From Bacilli bacterium (GTDB lineage Bacteria > Bacillota_I > Bacilli_A > RF39 > UBA660), in the NCBI GenBank assembly GCA_900751815.1, contig CAADST010000063.1, positions 1-14,710 of the forward strand: DNA of 14,710 nt. Direction: 5' to 3'. The translations under genes were made by a program, and so were the position numbers. Positions 5,828-13,427 of this stretch are shown piece by piece; position 1 is the stretch's first letter, and every line of letters starts with the position of its first letter. The notes under the pieces are model-generated. The model had not been told where the DNA came from and searched no databases. It saw only the letters and a program-made list of their open reading frames with translations.

Positions 5828-6829
5828 GTGAGTACAAACAAAAAAGAAGATGCTAAAGAAAATAATATTTTAATATATGAATCGGATAATGATATTAAAG
5901 TTGAAGTTATCTTAGAAGAAGAAAATATTTGGCTTACTCAAGAACAAATAAGTAAACTCTATAATAAAGCTAAATCGACAATTAATGAGCATATAAAAAA
6001 TATTTATTTAGAACAAGAATTATTGGAAACAAATACTATGAGAAAATTCGGAAATTCCGAATTTTCTACCAAGCCTACTAATTATTATAATCTAGATATG
6101 ATAATTGCTATTGGTTTTCGTGTAAAATCTAGTGAAGGAACTAAGTTTAGAATCTGGGCGAATGAAAAATTAAAAGAATATTTAGTAAAAGGATATAATT
6201 TAAATGTTGAAAGATTTAAAAATAATGGTAATGATCCATACTTTGATGAACTTCTAGATAAAATAAGAGACATAAGATCAAGTGAAAAAGTTTTTTGGAG
6301 AAAGATATTAGATATATATGCCACATCAATTGATTATAATCCGAAAAAAGAGATTACAATTAATTTTTTTAAGACTGTTCAAAACAAAATGCATTATGCA
6401 GTATCGAGTAACACTGCTGCTGAAATAGTTTATAATAGAGTTGATAGTAGTAAGGATAACATAGGACTTACAAACTTTAAAGGCGATATGCCAACTAGAA
6501 GAGAAACGGAAATTGCTAAAAATTATTTAACAAACGAAGAACTACAAGTTTTAAACAGATTAGTGTCGGCTTATCTTGATATTGCGGAAATAAATGCTTT
6601 AAAGAGAAAGCCGATGACTATGCAAGATTGGGTTAATGAATTAGATAGTTTTTTAAAGATGACACATAATGATATATTGCAAACAAAGGGAATTGTTTCA
6701 CATGAAGAAGCCCTAAAAAAAGCGCATGCCGAATATGATAAATATATGCAAAAACATTTAACTAGAGCTGAGAAAGATTATTTAGAAATTATGAATATAG
6801 AACTTAAGGAATTAGAAAAGAACAATTAA
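5828..6829 (+). CDS. RhuM family protein
   Basis: The protein has 333 residues, normal for the RhuM (Virulence_RhuM) family. An N-terminal helix-turn-helix-like stretch, IWLTQEQISKLYNKAKSTIN (34-53), is followed by the family hallmark YYNLDMIIAIGFRVKSSEGT (86-105) and FRIWANEKLKEYLVKGYNLN. The C-terminal half includes the conserved NMHYAV-like segment KMHYAVSSNTAAEIV, the GD(M/L)PT box and KPMTMQDWVNELDSFL. RhuM was named from a Salmonella pathogenicity island, and members occur widely in islands and prophages. A role with nucleic acid is suspected from the HTH, but no activity is established. It starts with GTG after AGAAGGTG (5814-5821). A 27-base perfect palindrome lies within the coding sequence at 6041-6067. 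Confidence 0.88.
   Translation: MSTNKKEDAKENNILIYESDNDIKVEVILEEENIWLTQEQISKLYNKAKSTINEHIKNIYLEQELLETNTMRKFGNSEFSTKPTNYYNLDMIIAIGFRVKSSEGTKFRIWANEKLKEYLVKGYNLNVERFKNNGNDPYFDELLDKIRDIRSSEKVFWRKILDIYATSIDYNPKKEITINFFKTVQNKMHYAVSSNTAAEIVYNRVDSSKDNIGLTNFKGDMPTRRETEIAKNYLTNEELQVLNRLVSAYLDIAEINALKRKPMTMQDWVNELDSFLKMTHNDILQTKGIVSHEEALKKAHAEYDKYMQKHLTRAEKDYLEIMNIELKELEKNN
6041..6067 (+). repeat. 27-base perfect palindrome inside the RhuM gene
   Basis: AGAAAATTCGGAA (6041-6053) is the exact reverse complement of TTCCGAATTTTCT (6055-6067), with one central base. It encodes the FGNSEF segment just before the hallmark YYNLD block. A perfect 13-bp dyad with a one-base centre inside coding sequence is unlikely by chance, and its core resembles the hairpins downstream of the gene. 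Confidence 0.8.
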
Positions 6830-6863
6830 TGGTTTATAGAGAGAAATTGTACTAAAATAAAAC

Positions 6864-6886
6864 TTCCGTCGAAAATTCCGACGGAA
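6864..6886 (+). repeat. GC-rich hairpin 1 between RhuM and DinD genes
   Basis: TTCCGTCG (6864-6871) and CGACGGAA (6879-6886) form a perfect 8-bp inverted repeat around AAAATTC. It stands out as GC-rich in an AT-rich intergenic region. No U-tract follows on the + strand, so it is not a terminator for the RhuM gene. Confidence 0.8.
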
Positions 6887-6903
6887 TATAAAAGAAGAAC
6901 AAA

Positions 6904-6926
6904 CACTGTCGAAATTTTCGACGGTG
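6904..6926 (+). repeat. GC-rich hairpin 2 between RhuM and DinD genes
   Basis: CACTGTCGA (6904-6912) pairs with TCGACGGTG (6918-6926), with one T-G wobble, around AATTT. It shares the GTCGAAA...CGACGG pattern with hairpin 1 only 17 bases upstream. It ends 19 bases before the DinD ribosome binding site, a suitable place for an operator or RNA control element. Confidence 0.75.
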
Positions 6927-6957
6927 ATAAAATCAATAATATTAGAAAGGAGTATGT

Positions 6958-7797
6958 ATGGAATCAATTACTAATAAATATAGTAATAAAACTTTTGAAG
7001 ATATTAAACACATTGATGAATACGGTAATGAATTTTGGTATGCTCGTGAATTACAAAAAGTATTGGAATATAAAGAATGGCGAAATTTTAAAAAAGTAAT
7101 TGATAAATCAATAATATCTGCAAATAATAGTATTCATGGTAATGAAGATTGGGTTGTTGAGTTCAACAAGCCAATAATAACTGGTAAGGGAAAACAAGAA
7201 CTTATTAAAGATTATAAGTTATCAAGATATATTTGTTATTTAATAGTGCAAAATGCTGACCCTAGTAAAGAAGTTGTTGCTTTAGGTCAAACTTATTTTG
7301 CTATTCAAACTAGGAAACAGGAAATAACTGAACAAGAGTATGATTTACTAACAGAAGATGAAAAAAGATTCTATCAAAGAAAATTAACAAAACAAGGTAA
7401 TTATACTTTGCAAAAAGTTGCATCAACTGCTGGTGTAAAAAATATGGCTGAATTTCATAATGCTGGATATAAAGGCTTGTATAACGGGGAAACTGCCAAT
7501 GATATATTTAAAAGAAAAAATTTGCGTTATAGAGAAGATATTTTGGATAACATGAATGAAGATGAATTAATTGCAAATCTATTTAGAATAAATCAAACAA
7601 AACAAAGGCTTTTAAGAGATAAAGTCCAAGGTGAAAATAATGCTAAAAATGTTCATTATGAAGTTGGTAAAAAGGTAAGACAAGCCATTGCTGATATCGG
7701 AGGCATGATGCCAGAAGAAATGTCTACCCCTAAGAAGAGTTTAAAAGAACTGGAAAGAGAAAAAAAGCAAGAAATAAGGAAAGTAAAATATACATAA
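6958..7797 (+). CDS. dinD: DNA damage-inducible protein D family
   Basis: The 279-residue protein matches DinD along its length. It begins with an N-terminal BRO/KilA-N-like region: FEDIKHIDEYGNEFWYAREL (residues 13-32), LEYKEWRNFKKVIDKS, then KDYKLSRYICYLIVQNADPSKEVVALGQTYFA. The middle has AEFHNAGYKGLYNGETANDI, and the C-terminal part QTKQRLLRDKV and NVHYEVGKKVRQAIADIGGMMPEEM. In E. coli, DinD is an SOS-induced protein that disassembles RecA filaments; elsewhere the family is common on mobile elements. No GAAC-N4-GTTC type LexA site is seen upstream; instead, two hairpins occupy the leader. AAAGGAG (6946-6952) sets the start. It is the last accessory gene before rbgA, which begins 20 bases later. 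Confidence 0.9.
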   Translation: MESITNKYSNKTFEDIKHIDEYGNEFWYARELQKVLEYKEWRNFKKVIDKSIISANNSIHGNEDWVVEFNKPIITGKGKQELIKDYKLSRYICYLIVQNADPSKEVVALGQTYFAIQTRKQEITEQEYDLLTEDEKRFYQRKLTKQGNYTLQKVASTAGVKNMAEFHNAGYKGLYNGETANDIFKRKNLRYREDILDNMNEDELIANLFRINQTKQRLLRDKVQGENNAKNVHYEVGKKVRQAIADIGGMMPEEMSTPKKSLKELEREKKQEIRKVKYT

Positions 7798-7817
7798 TAA
7801 GAAAGAAGGCGAAAATT

Positions 7818-8669
7818 ATGAATGAAAATAATATTAATTGGTATCCTGGACATATGGCGAGGACCAAAAGAGAATTAAAGGAGAATATTAAATTAATTGA
7901 TTGTATCTATGAACTTGTTGATGCTAGAATGCCTATTTCATCAAAAATAAAAAACATAGATGATCTAATTAAAGATAAACCACATATTATAATAATGACA
8001 AAAACAGATTTATGTGATAAGGAAGTAACTAAAAAATGGATTAGACAATATGAAGAACATGGCTTTGTTGTAGTTCCTATGGATTTAACCAATAATAACG
8101 ATTATAAAAAATTAATTGATATTACTAAAAAGTTAATGGAGCCATTGCAAGAAAAAAGAAAAGGACAAGGTTTAAAAGAAAAAGATATTAGGGTAGCTGT
8201 AATTGGAATACCAAATGTCGGCAAATCAACTCTGATTAATAAACTTGCGGGTAAAAAAGTAGCACAAGTTTCTAATAGACCAGGTGTTACAAAACAAATT
8301 AATTGGTTAAAGACTAATTGTGGTTTATTACTTTTAGATACACCAGGGATATTATGGCCAAAAATTGAAGATAATGAAGAAGCTTTAAGTTTAGCATCAA
8401 CTGGCTCAATAAAAATGGATGTTTTAAATATCACTGATATTGGAGGATATTTAGTATCATTTTTAAAAAATTATTATCCAGAAAAGTTAGAAGAGCGTTA
8501 TAATATAGAAGTGGACATTGATCCATTAATAGTATTTGAGAGAATTGCTAAAAAAATTGGAGCATATAAAGATGGTGAAGTCGATTACGAGTTTGTTAGT
8601 GAAAGAGTTTATCATGATTTAGTTAGTGGAAAGATAAAAGGAGTAACATTTGACCAATGGAAGATATAG
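7818..8669 (+). CDS. rbgA: Ribosome biogenesis GTPase RbgA/YlqF
   Basis: The protein is 283 residues, normal for the family. It is a circularly permuted GTPase: the G4 motif TKTD (residues 61-64) precedes G1 GIPNVGKST (130-138), G2 around T158 and G3 DTPGI (174-178). The N-terminal INWYPGHMA signature (6-14) and the LVDAR motif are diagnostic. It acts late in 50S subunit assembly. The G4 motif reads TKTD rather than the usual NKxD. AGAAGG at 7804-7809 supports the start. The 3' end overlaps rnhB by 13 bases, and the order rbgA-rnhB is widely conserved in Firmicutes. It is separated from its usual upstream neighbour lepB by the accessory block. Confidence 0.95.
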   Translation: MNENNINWYPGHMARTKRELKENIKLIDCIYELVDARMPISSKIKNIDDLIKDKPHIIIMTKTDLCDKEVTKKWIRQYEEHGFVVVPMDLTNNNDYKKLIDITKKLMEPLQEKRKGQGLKEKDIRVAVIGIPNVGKSTLINKLAGKKVAQVSNRPGVTKQINWLKTNCGLLLLDTPGILWPKIEDNEEALSLASTGSIKMDVLNITDIGGYLVSFLKNYYPEKLEERYNIEVDIDPLIVFERIAKKIGAYKDGEVDYEFVSERVYHDLVSGKIKGVTFDQWKI

Positions 8670-9295
8670 ATTTACTTGAGTATGAAAAAAAGTTATATGA
8701 AGAAGGATATGAACTTATTTGTGGAACAGATGAAGTAGGACGCGGTCCACTAGTTGGACCTGTTGTTGCTGCTGCAGTAATTTTACCTAAAAATTATTAT
8801 TTGGAAGGTCTTACTGATTCTAAAAAATTAAGTGAGAAGAAAAGATGCAAATTTTATGATATAATTATTCATGATGCCATAAGTTATGGTATTGGGATAG
8901 TTGATGCCAAAACTATTGATGAAATAAACATTTATGAGGCATCAAGACTAGCTATGTTAAAAGCAATTGAAGATTTAAAAGTAAATCCAGATTTTGTTTT
9001 AACAGATGCTATGCCCCTAGATATTCCTGACTCTTTAGCAATAATTCATGGTGATGCCTTATCGGAATCAATTGCTGCTGCAAGTGTAGTTGCTAAAGTA
9101 ACTAGGGATAATATGATGTATGAGCTTGATAAACTCTATCCAATGTATGGATTTAAAAATCATAAAGGTTATCCTACAAAAAAACATCTTGAAAATTTAG
9201 AAAAATATGGTATATTAGATAATTATAGGGTAACTTATAAACCCGTAAAAGAAATCATAGAAAAGAGGAAACATGAAGAAACTGTTAAACAATAA
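8657..9295 (+). CDS. rnhB: Ribonuclease HII
   Basis: The 212-residue enzyme removes RNA from RNA-DNA hybrids and misincorporated ribonucleotides. The catalytic DEDD set is visible: D25 and E26 in GTDEVGRGPLVGPV, D117 in VLTDAMP and D151 in VTRDNMM. SDSKKLSEKKR-like (LTDSKKLSEKKR) and YGFKNHKGYPTKKH are family landmarks. The start codon lies within the rbgA 3' end (13-base overlap), with AAAAGGAG (8636-8643) 13 bases upstream. This spacing is long, so translational coupling with rbgA is likely. Its own 3' end overlaps the next gene by 23 bases. Confidence 0.95.
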   Translation: MEDIDLLEYEKKLYEEGYELICGTDEVGRGPLVGPVVAAAVILPKNYYLEGLTDSKKLSEKKRCKFYDIIIHDAISYGIGIVDAKTIDEINIYEASRLAMLKAIEDLKVNPDFVLTDAMPLDIPDSLAIIHGDALSESIAAASVVAKVTRDNMMYELDKLYPMYGFKNHKGYPTKKHLENLEKYGILDNYRVTYKPVKEIIEKRKHEETVKQ

Positions 9296-11333
9296 CTTAA
9301 TTAAAAATTATATTATTTTAATTGTTTTTATGACTATATTAGAAATAGCATTTCGGGCTATTAGTAATATTCCAATATTTAATTTAGCACTTCTTAGAGT
9401 ATTTATCGGTCTTAACTTTATAGCTTTAATTACTAGTTTTATATTATCTTGGATGGATAGAAAATATAGTAAGTTTTTCGTAATAGTTTTATGTTTAGTA
9501 TATACCGTATATGCTTTTTTCCAAATGGGCTTTAATAACTTTATAGGTGTATATGCATCAGTTAATTCATCAAGTCAACTTGGAGCAGTTACTGATTATA
9601 TAAGAGAATTTTTACTTTCATTTTTACCGAAATTTTATTTGATTTTCATTCCTTTTATTTTATTAGTTGCGTACTTTATATTCTTAGATAAATTTACGGA
9701 ATTAAAGTTAAATAAAAAATTTGTATTAAAAAGACATATTAAATACGAACCAGGAATTAGAACAATTTCTACTATTTTAGTGTTAGTAGCACTTGGTGTA
9801 GTTTATCATGAAACATTAGTAAATGATGCCTTTCAAGATGACTTACAAACAACTAGTAATGAAGATTTATTTAAATATCCAAGCATTCCATCACTTGCTA
9901 TAAATCAATTTGGAGTAATAACTTTTGGATTGCTTGATATTAAATCGTTATATGTTGATCCACCAGAAACCTACATATTTGATGCCACTGATGATAATAT
10001 TAGTTTTGATGTTGATAGAGAATTTGATGATACATTATGGCAAGAAGTAATAGAAGATGAAGATGATGAAACCCTAAATATGATAAGTAATTATTTAATG
10101 AGTAGTACTATTACTGACTACAATGAATATACGGGTCTTTTTGAAGGTAAAAACTTAATAATGATTATGATGGAATCCGTAAATGAAATATTTATTAATC
10201 CGGACTTGTATCCAAATTTTTATAAGTTATATTCGGGAGGTTTAACTTTTACTAATAATTATTCTCCAAGAAATAGTTGTGCAACTGGTAATAATGAATT
10301 TAGTGCGATGACTGGTCTATATTCTATTCAAAATAATTGTACGGCGAATGTTTATAGAAATAATGAATATTTTACTTCAATCTTTAATTTATTTAATGAA
10401 TCCGGTTATAGGACACTTAGTATGCATGATTATACAGAGGCTTATTACTATAGAAGTATAATTCATGCTAATATGGGTAGTAAAGCTTATTACGGAGTAG
10501 AAGATTTAGGAATACCTTATTCTAATGAATATCGCAATTGGGCGAGTGATGAAGACTTTTTTGCATCTGCAATGGATATTACTCTAGATGGCTCAAGTGA
10601 ACCATTTATGCTATGGCTTACAACTGTATCAAGCCATCAACCATTTAGTTTATCAAGTATTGAAGGTGATAAATACTTAAGTATTACCGAAGGAACTAAT
10701 TATCCTATGGATTTAAGAAGATATATGTCTAAACTTAAAACATTAGATAATGCTTTAGGTATTTTACTGGAAAGATTAGAAACCGAAGGTATTTTAGATG
10801 ATACAGTTATAGTTTTATTCGGTGACCATTATCCTTATGGACTTAGTAATGATACAATTAATCAAGTTCTTGATTATGATTTAAATGATTATGAAAGAGA
10901 AAGAACACCACTAGTAATCTATAATAGTGAAATAGCCCACGCGGAAATAGATAAATATACATCATATGTTAATTTAACACCAACTATAGCTAATTTATTT
11001 AATTTAGATTATGATCCAAGACTTTATATGGGCAGTGATGTTTTAAGTGATGAATACTTAAATGTCGTAGCCTTTGCTGATGGTTCTTGGAAAAATGACT
11101 TAGCATATTATAATGCTGCAACAAGTGAAATTACTTATTATGTAGAAAATAGCTATACCCTTGATGAAATTAGAGCTATTAATGAAACTATAACTAATAA
11201 AATGCAAATCAGCAGTCTAATTATAGAAAATGATTATTATACTTATTTAGATAATGCATTAACTGCAAAAGAGATTGAAAAAGAAACATATGCTAATATA
11301 GATACCCAAAATGCAGAAATACAAGGAGGATAA
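9273..11333 (+). CDS. LTA synthase family membrane sulfatase
   Basis: The protein has 686 residues. Five membrane helices fill the N-terminal third (about 12-30, 38-60, 66-86, 119-138, 163-180). A large extracytoplasmic alkaline-phosphatase-fold domain follows. Metal and catalytic residues of the LtaS type are visible: E301 in MIMMESVNE, nucleophile candidate T338 in SCATGNNEFSAM, H455 in SSHQPF, and D518-H519 in LFGDHYPYG. The family transfers phosphoglycerol or related groups onto lipoteichoic acid-like glycolipids. The exact polymer here is unknown, and some members are phosphoethanolamine transferases. The gene overlaps rnhB by 23 bases and its TAA directly abuts the topA ATG, so all are probably in one operon. 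An acidic linker spans about residues 230-270. Confidence 0.88.
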   Translation: MKKLLNNNLIKNYIILIVFMTILEIAFRAISNIPIFNLALLRVFIGLNFIALITSFILSWMDRKYSKFFVIVLCLVYTVYAFFQMGFNNFIGVYASVNSSSQLGAVTDYIREFLLSFLPKFYLIFIPFILLVAYFIFLDKFTELKLNKKFVLKRHIKYEPGIRTISTILVLVALGVVYHETLVNDAFQDDLQTTSNEDLFKYPSIPSLAINQFGVITFGLLDIKSLYVDPPETYIFDATDDNISFDVDREFDDTLWQEVIEDEDDETLNMISNYLMSSTITDYNEYTGLFEGKNLIMIMMESVNEIFINPDLYPNFYKLYSGGLTFTNNYSPRNSCATGNNEFSAMTGLYSIQNNCTANVYRNNEYFTSIFNLFNESGYRTLSMHDYTEAYYYRSIIHANMGSKAYYGVEDLGIPYSNEYRNWASDEDFFASAMDITLDGSSEPFMLWLTTVSSHQPFSLSSIEGDKYLSITEGTNYPMDLRRYMSKLKTLDNALGILLERLETEGILDDTVIVLFGDHYPYGLSNDTINQVLDYDLNDYERERTPLVIYNSEIAHAEIDKYTSYVNLTPTIANLFNLDYDPRLYMGSDVLSDEYLNVVAFADGSWKNDLAYYNAATSEITYYVENSYTLDEIRAINETITNKMQISSLIIENDYYTYLDNALTAKEIEKETYANIDTQNAEIQGG

Positions 11334-13355
11334 ATGAAAAATTTAGTAATTGTGGAATCTCCAGCGAAAAGTAAAACAATCGAAAAATATTTAGGTGGAG
11401 ATTATAAAGTAATATCTAGTAAAGGGCATATTAGAGATTTAGCAACAACTGGTAAATTTGGTTTAGGGGTTGATGTAAATGACGATTTTAAACCTAATTA
11501 TGTCATAATTAAAGGTAAAACTAAAGATGTTGCCAATATTAAAAAAGAAGTAAATAGTGCCGATATGGTTTATCTAGCAACTGACCCCGACCGTGAAGGA
11601 GAAACTATATCTTGGCATATTTATGATGAGGTAAAAATACCTGATGATAAATATAAGAGAGTTGTGTTTCATGAAATTACTAAGGATGTTGTAATTGATG
11701 CAATTAATAATCCTGGTAAAATTGATATGAATCTCGTTAAAAGCGGGGAAACTAGAAGAATACTAGATCGAATTATTGGTTTTAGATTATCAAAACTAAT
11801 GCAAAGTAAGACCGGTGGTAAGTCAGCTGGTCGTGTGCAAAGTGTTGCTTTAAAGCTAATTGTTGATAGAGAACGAGAAATTAGAGCTTTTGTGCCAAAA
11901 GAATATTGGACCATCGAAGCGGATTTCTCATCATTTAAAGCAATTTTAGAAAAATATCGTGGCAAAGAAATTGAAATACCGAATGAAGAAACCGCCGATG
12001 AAATTTTAAATAATTTATCTAAATCATTTAAAATTGAATCAGTCACTGAAAAAGAAAAGAATAAAGCGGCAAGGGAAGTGTTTAAAACTTCAACTTTGCA
12101 ACAACTAGCATCAACTAAACTAGGTTTTGCCCCAGCAAAAACTATGAAAATTGCCCAAAAACTATATGAAGGTGTCGATTTAGGTAGTGAAACAGTAGGT
12201 CTTATTACTTACATGCGTACTGATTCTGTTCGTATTAGTGATTCATTTATCACTGAAACTTATGGATACATTAAAAAAACTTATGGTGATGACTATATTG
12301 GTTATGTTAAAAAAGGTAAAAGATCAGAAAATGTACAAGATGCTCATGAAGGTATCAGACCAACAAGTATAAATAGAACACCAGAAAGTGTTAAACCTTA
12401 CCTTTCTAGCGATGAATATAAATTATATCGTCTTATCTATATTCGAGCTCTAGCTTCTTTAATGAAAGATGCTAAAACTTTAGCTACAACTGTAATTTTA
12501 GAAAATAATGGTTATACCTTTAAAGCAACTGGTAGTGTACTCGTTTTTGATGGTTACTTAAAAGTATATCATGAATATGAAGATAGTGAAGATGTCATAC
12601 TACCTGACTTTAAAAACTATAAATCAGATGTAATTGTTGCTGATAAAATTGATAAAATTCAACACTTTACGAAACCCGCTCCAAGATATACAGAAAGTAG
12701 CTTAATTAAAGAAATGGAATCTTTAGGTATTGGCCGTCCTAGTACTTATGCCACAATTGTTGCAACAATTAAAGATCGGGGTTATGTAATCCTTAAAGAT
12801 AAAAAGTTTGAACCAACCGAAATTGGTGAAGAAACTACTGATAAATTACAAGAATTCTTTAGTGATATAGTTAATGTCAAATATACGGCAGAAATGGAAC
12901 ATGACCTAGATGAAATTGCCGAAGATAAAATGGATAATATTAAACTACTTCATGAGTTTTACGATAAATTTGAACCACTCGTAGAAAAAGCCTTCAAAGA
13001 AATGGAAAAGAAAGTACCAGTTGCAACTGGTGAAATTTGTCCAGAATGTGGTGGAGATTTAGTAATACGCAAGGGTAAATATGGCAAATTTGTTGCTTGT
13101 AATAATTATCCAACTTGTAAATATATAAAAAAAGAACAAAAAGAAGTTAAAGAAATATGTAAGTGTCCAAAATGCGACAAAGGTATGATTGTGGAAAGAA
13201 AGACTAAAAAGGGTAAAATATTTTATGGCTGTAACAATTATCCAAAATGTAATTATGCCCTTTGGTATAAACCAACCGGAGATATTTGTCCTAAATGTGG
13301 TGAATTAATCGTTGATAAAAACGGTAATAATGTTTGTCTAAATTGTGATGAATAA
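11334..13355 (+). CDS. topA: DNA topoisomerase I (type IA)
   Basis: This 673-residue enzyme relaxes negative supercoils. The TOPRIM domain starts at NLVIVESPAKSKTIEKYL (E8) and holds DPDREGE (84-90). The active site is YMRTDSVRIS with nucleophile Tyr293 and Arg295. SAGRVQSVAL (165-174) and IGRPSTYATI are further family blocks. Three C-terminal zinc ribbons with four cysteines each lie at about 569-597, 611-640 and 652-671. All motifs are intact. The segment before the ILDR motif reads SGETRRILDR, a slight departure from the commoner QARRxLDR. AAGGAGG (11323-11329) precedes the start, inside the upstream gene. No intrinsic terminator is obvious after the stop. Confidence 0.97.
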   Translation: MKNLVIVESPAKSKTIEKYLGGDYKVISSKGHIRDLATTGKFGLGVDVNDDFKPNYVIIKGKTKDVANIKKEVNSADMVYLATDPDREGETISWHIYDEVKIPDDKYKRVVFHEITKDVVIDAINNPGKIDMNLVKSGETRRILDRIIGFRLSKLMQSKTGGKSAGRVQSVALKLIVDREREIRAFVPKEYWTIEADFSSFKAILEKYRGKEIEIPNEETADEILNNLSKSFKIESVTEKEKNKAAREVFKTSTLQQLASTKLGFAPAKTMKIAQKLYEGVDLGSETVGLITYMRTDSVRISDSFITETYGYIKKTYGDDYIGYVKKGKRSENVQDAHEGIRPTSINRTPESVKPYLSSDEYKLYRLIYIRALASLMKDAKTLATTVILENNGYTFKATGSVLVFDGYLKVYHEYEDSEDVILPDFKNYKSDVIVADKIDKIQHFTKPAPRYTESSLIKEMESLGIGRPSTYATIVATIKDRGYVILKDKKFEPTEIGEETTDKLQEFFSDIVNVKYTAEMEHDLDEIAEDKMDNIKLLHEFYDKFEPLVEKAFKEMEKKVPVATGEICPECGGDLVIRKGKYGKFVACNNYPTCKYIKKEQKEVKEICKCPKCDKGMIVERKTKKGKIFYGCNNYPKCNYALWYKPTGDICPKCGELIVDKNGNNVCLNCDE

Positions 13356-13373
13356 AAAATAAATCAAAAAGCA

Positions 13374-13419
13374 TTTCCTTTCACGATTAAATGTGATACA
13401 ATTTAATCGTGAAAGGAAA
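13374..13419 (+). promoter_or_regulatory. 19-bp inverted-repeat operator over the AbiEi promoter
   Basis: TTTCCTTTCACGATTAAAT (13374-13392) is the exact reverse complement of ATTTAATCGTGAAAGGAAA (13401-13419), separated by 8 bases. The centre holds an extended -10, TGATACAAT (TG at 13394-13395, TACAAT at 13397-13402). The right arm holds the Shine-Dalgarno AAAGGA. A recognisable -35 is lacking. AbiEi antitoxins are known to repress their own operons through inverted repeats, so this is a probable self-regulatory operator. No U-tract follows, arguing against a topA terminator. Confidence 0.7.
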
Positions 13420-13427
13420 ATGATATT

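Noticed and set aside
6864..6886. Hairpin 1 as a terminator for a minus-strand gene
   Set aside because: A GTTTTATTTT run follows on the minus strand, but there is no minus-strand gene to terminate.
11669..12046. Minus-strand frame inside topA
   Set aside because: Antisense to conserved topoisomerase sequence, with composition typical of a shadow frame.
13374..13419. The long inverted repeat as the topA terminator
   Set aside because: No T-run follows on the + strand, and the repeat contains the -10 and Shine-Dalgarno of the next gene, so an operator is the better reading.
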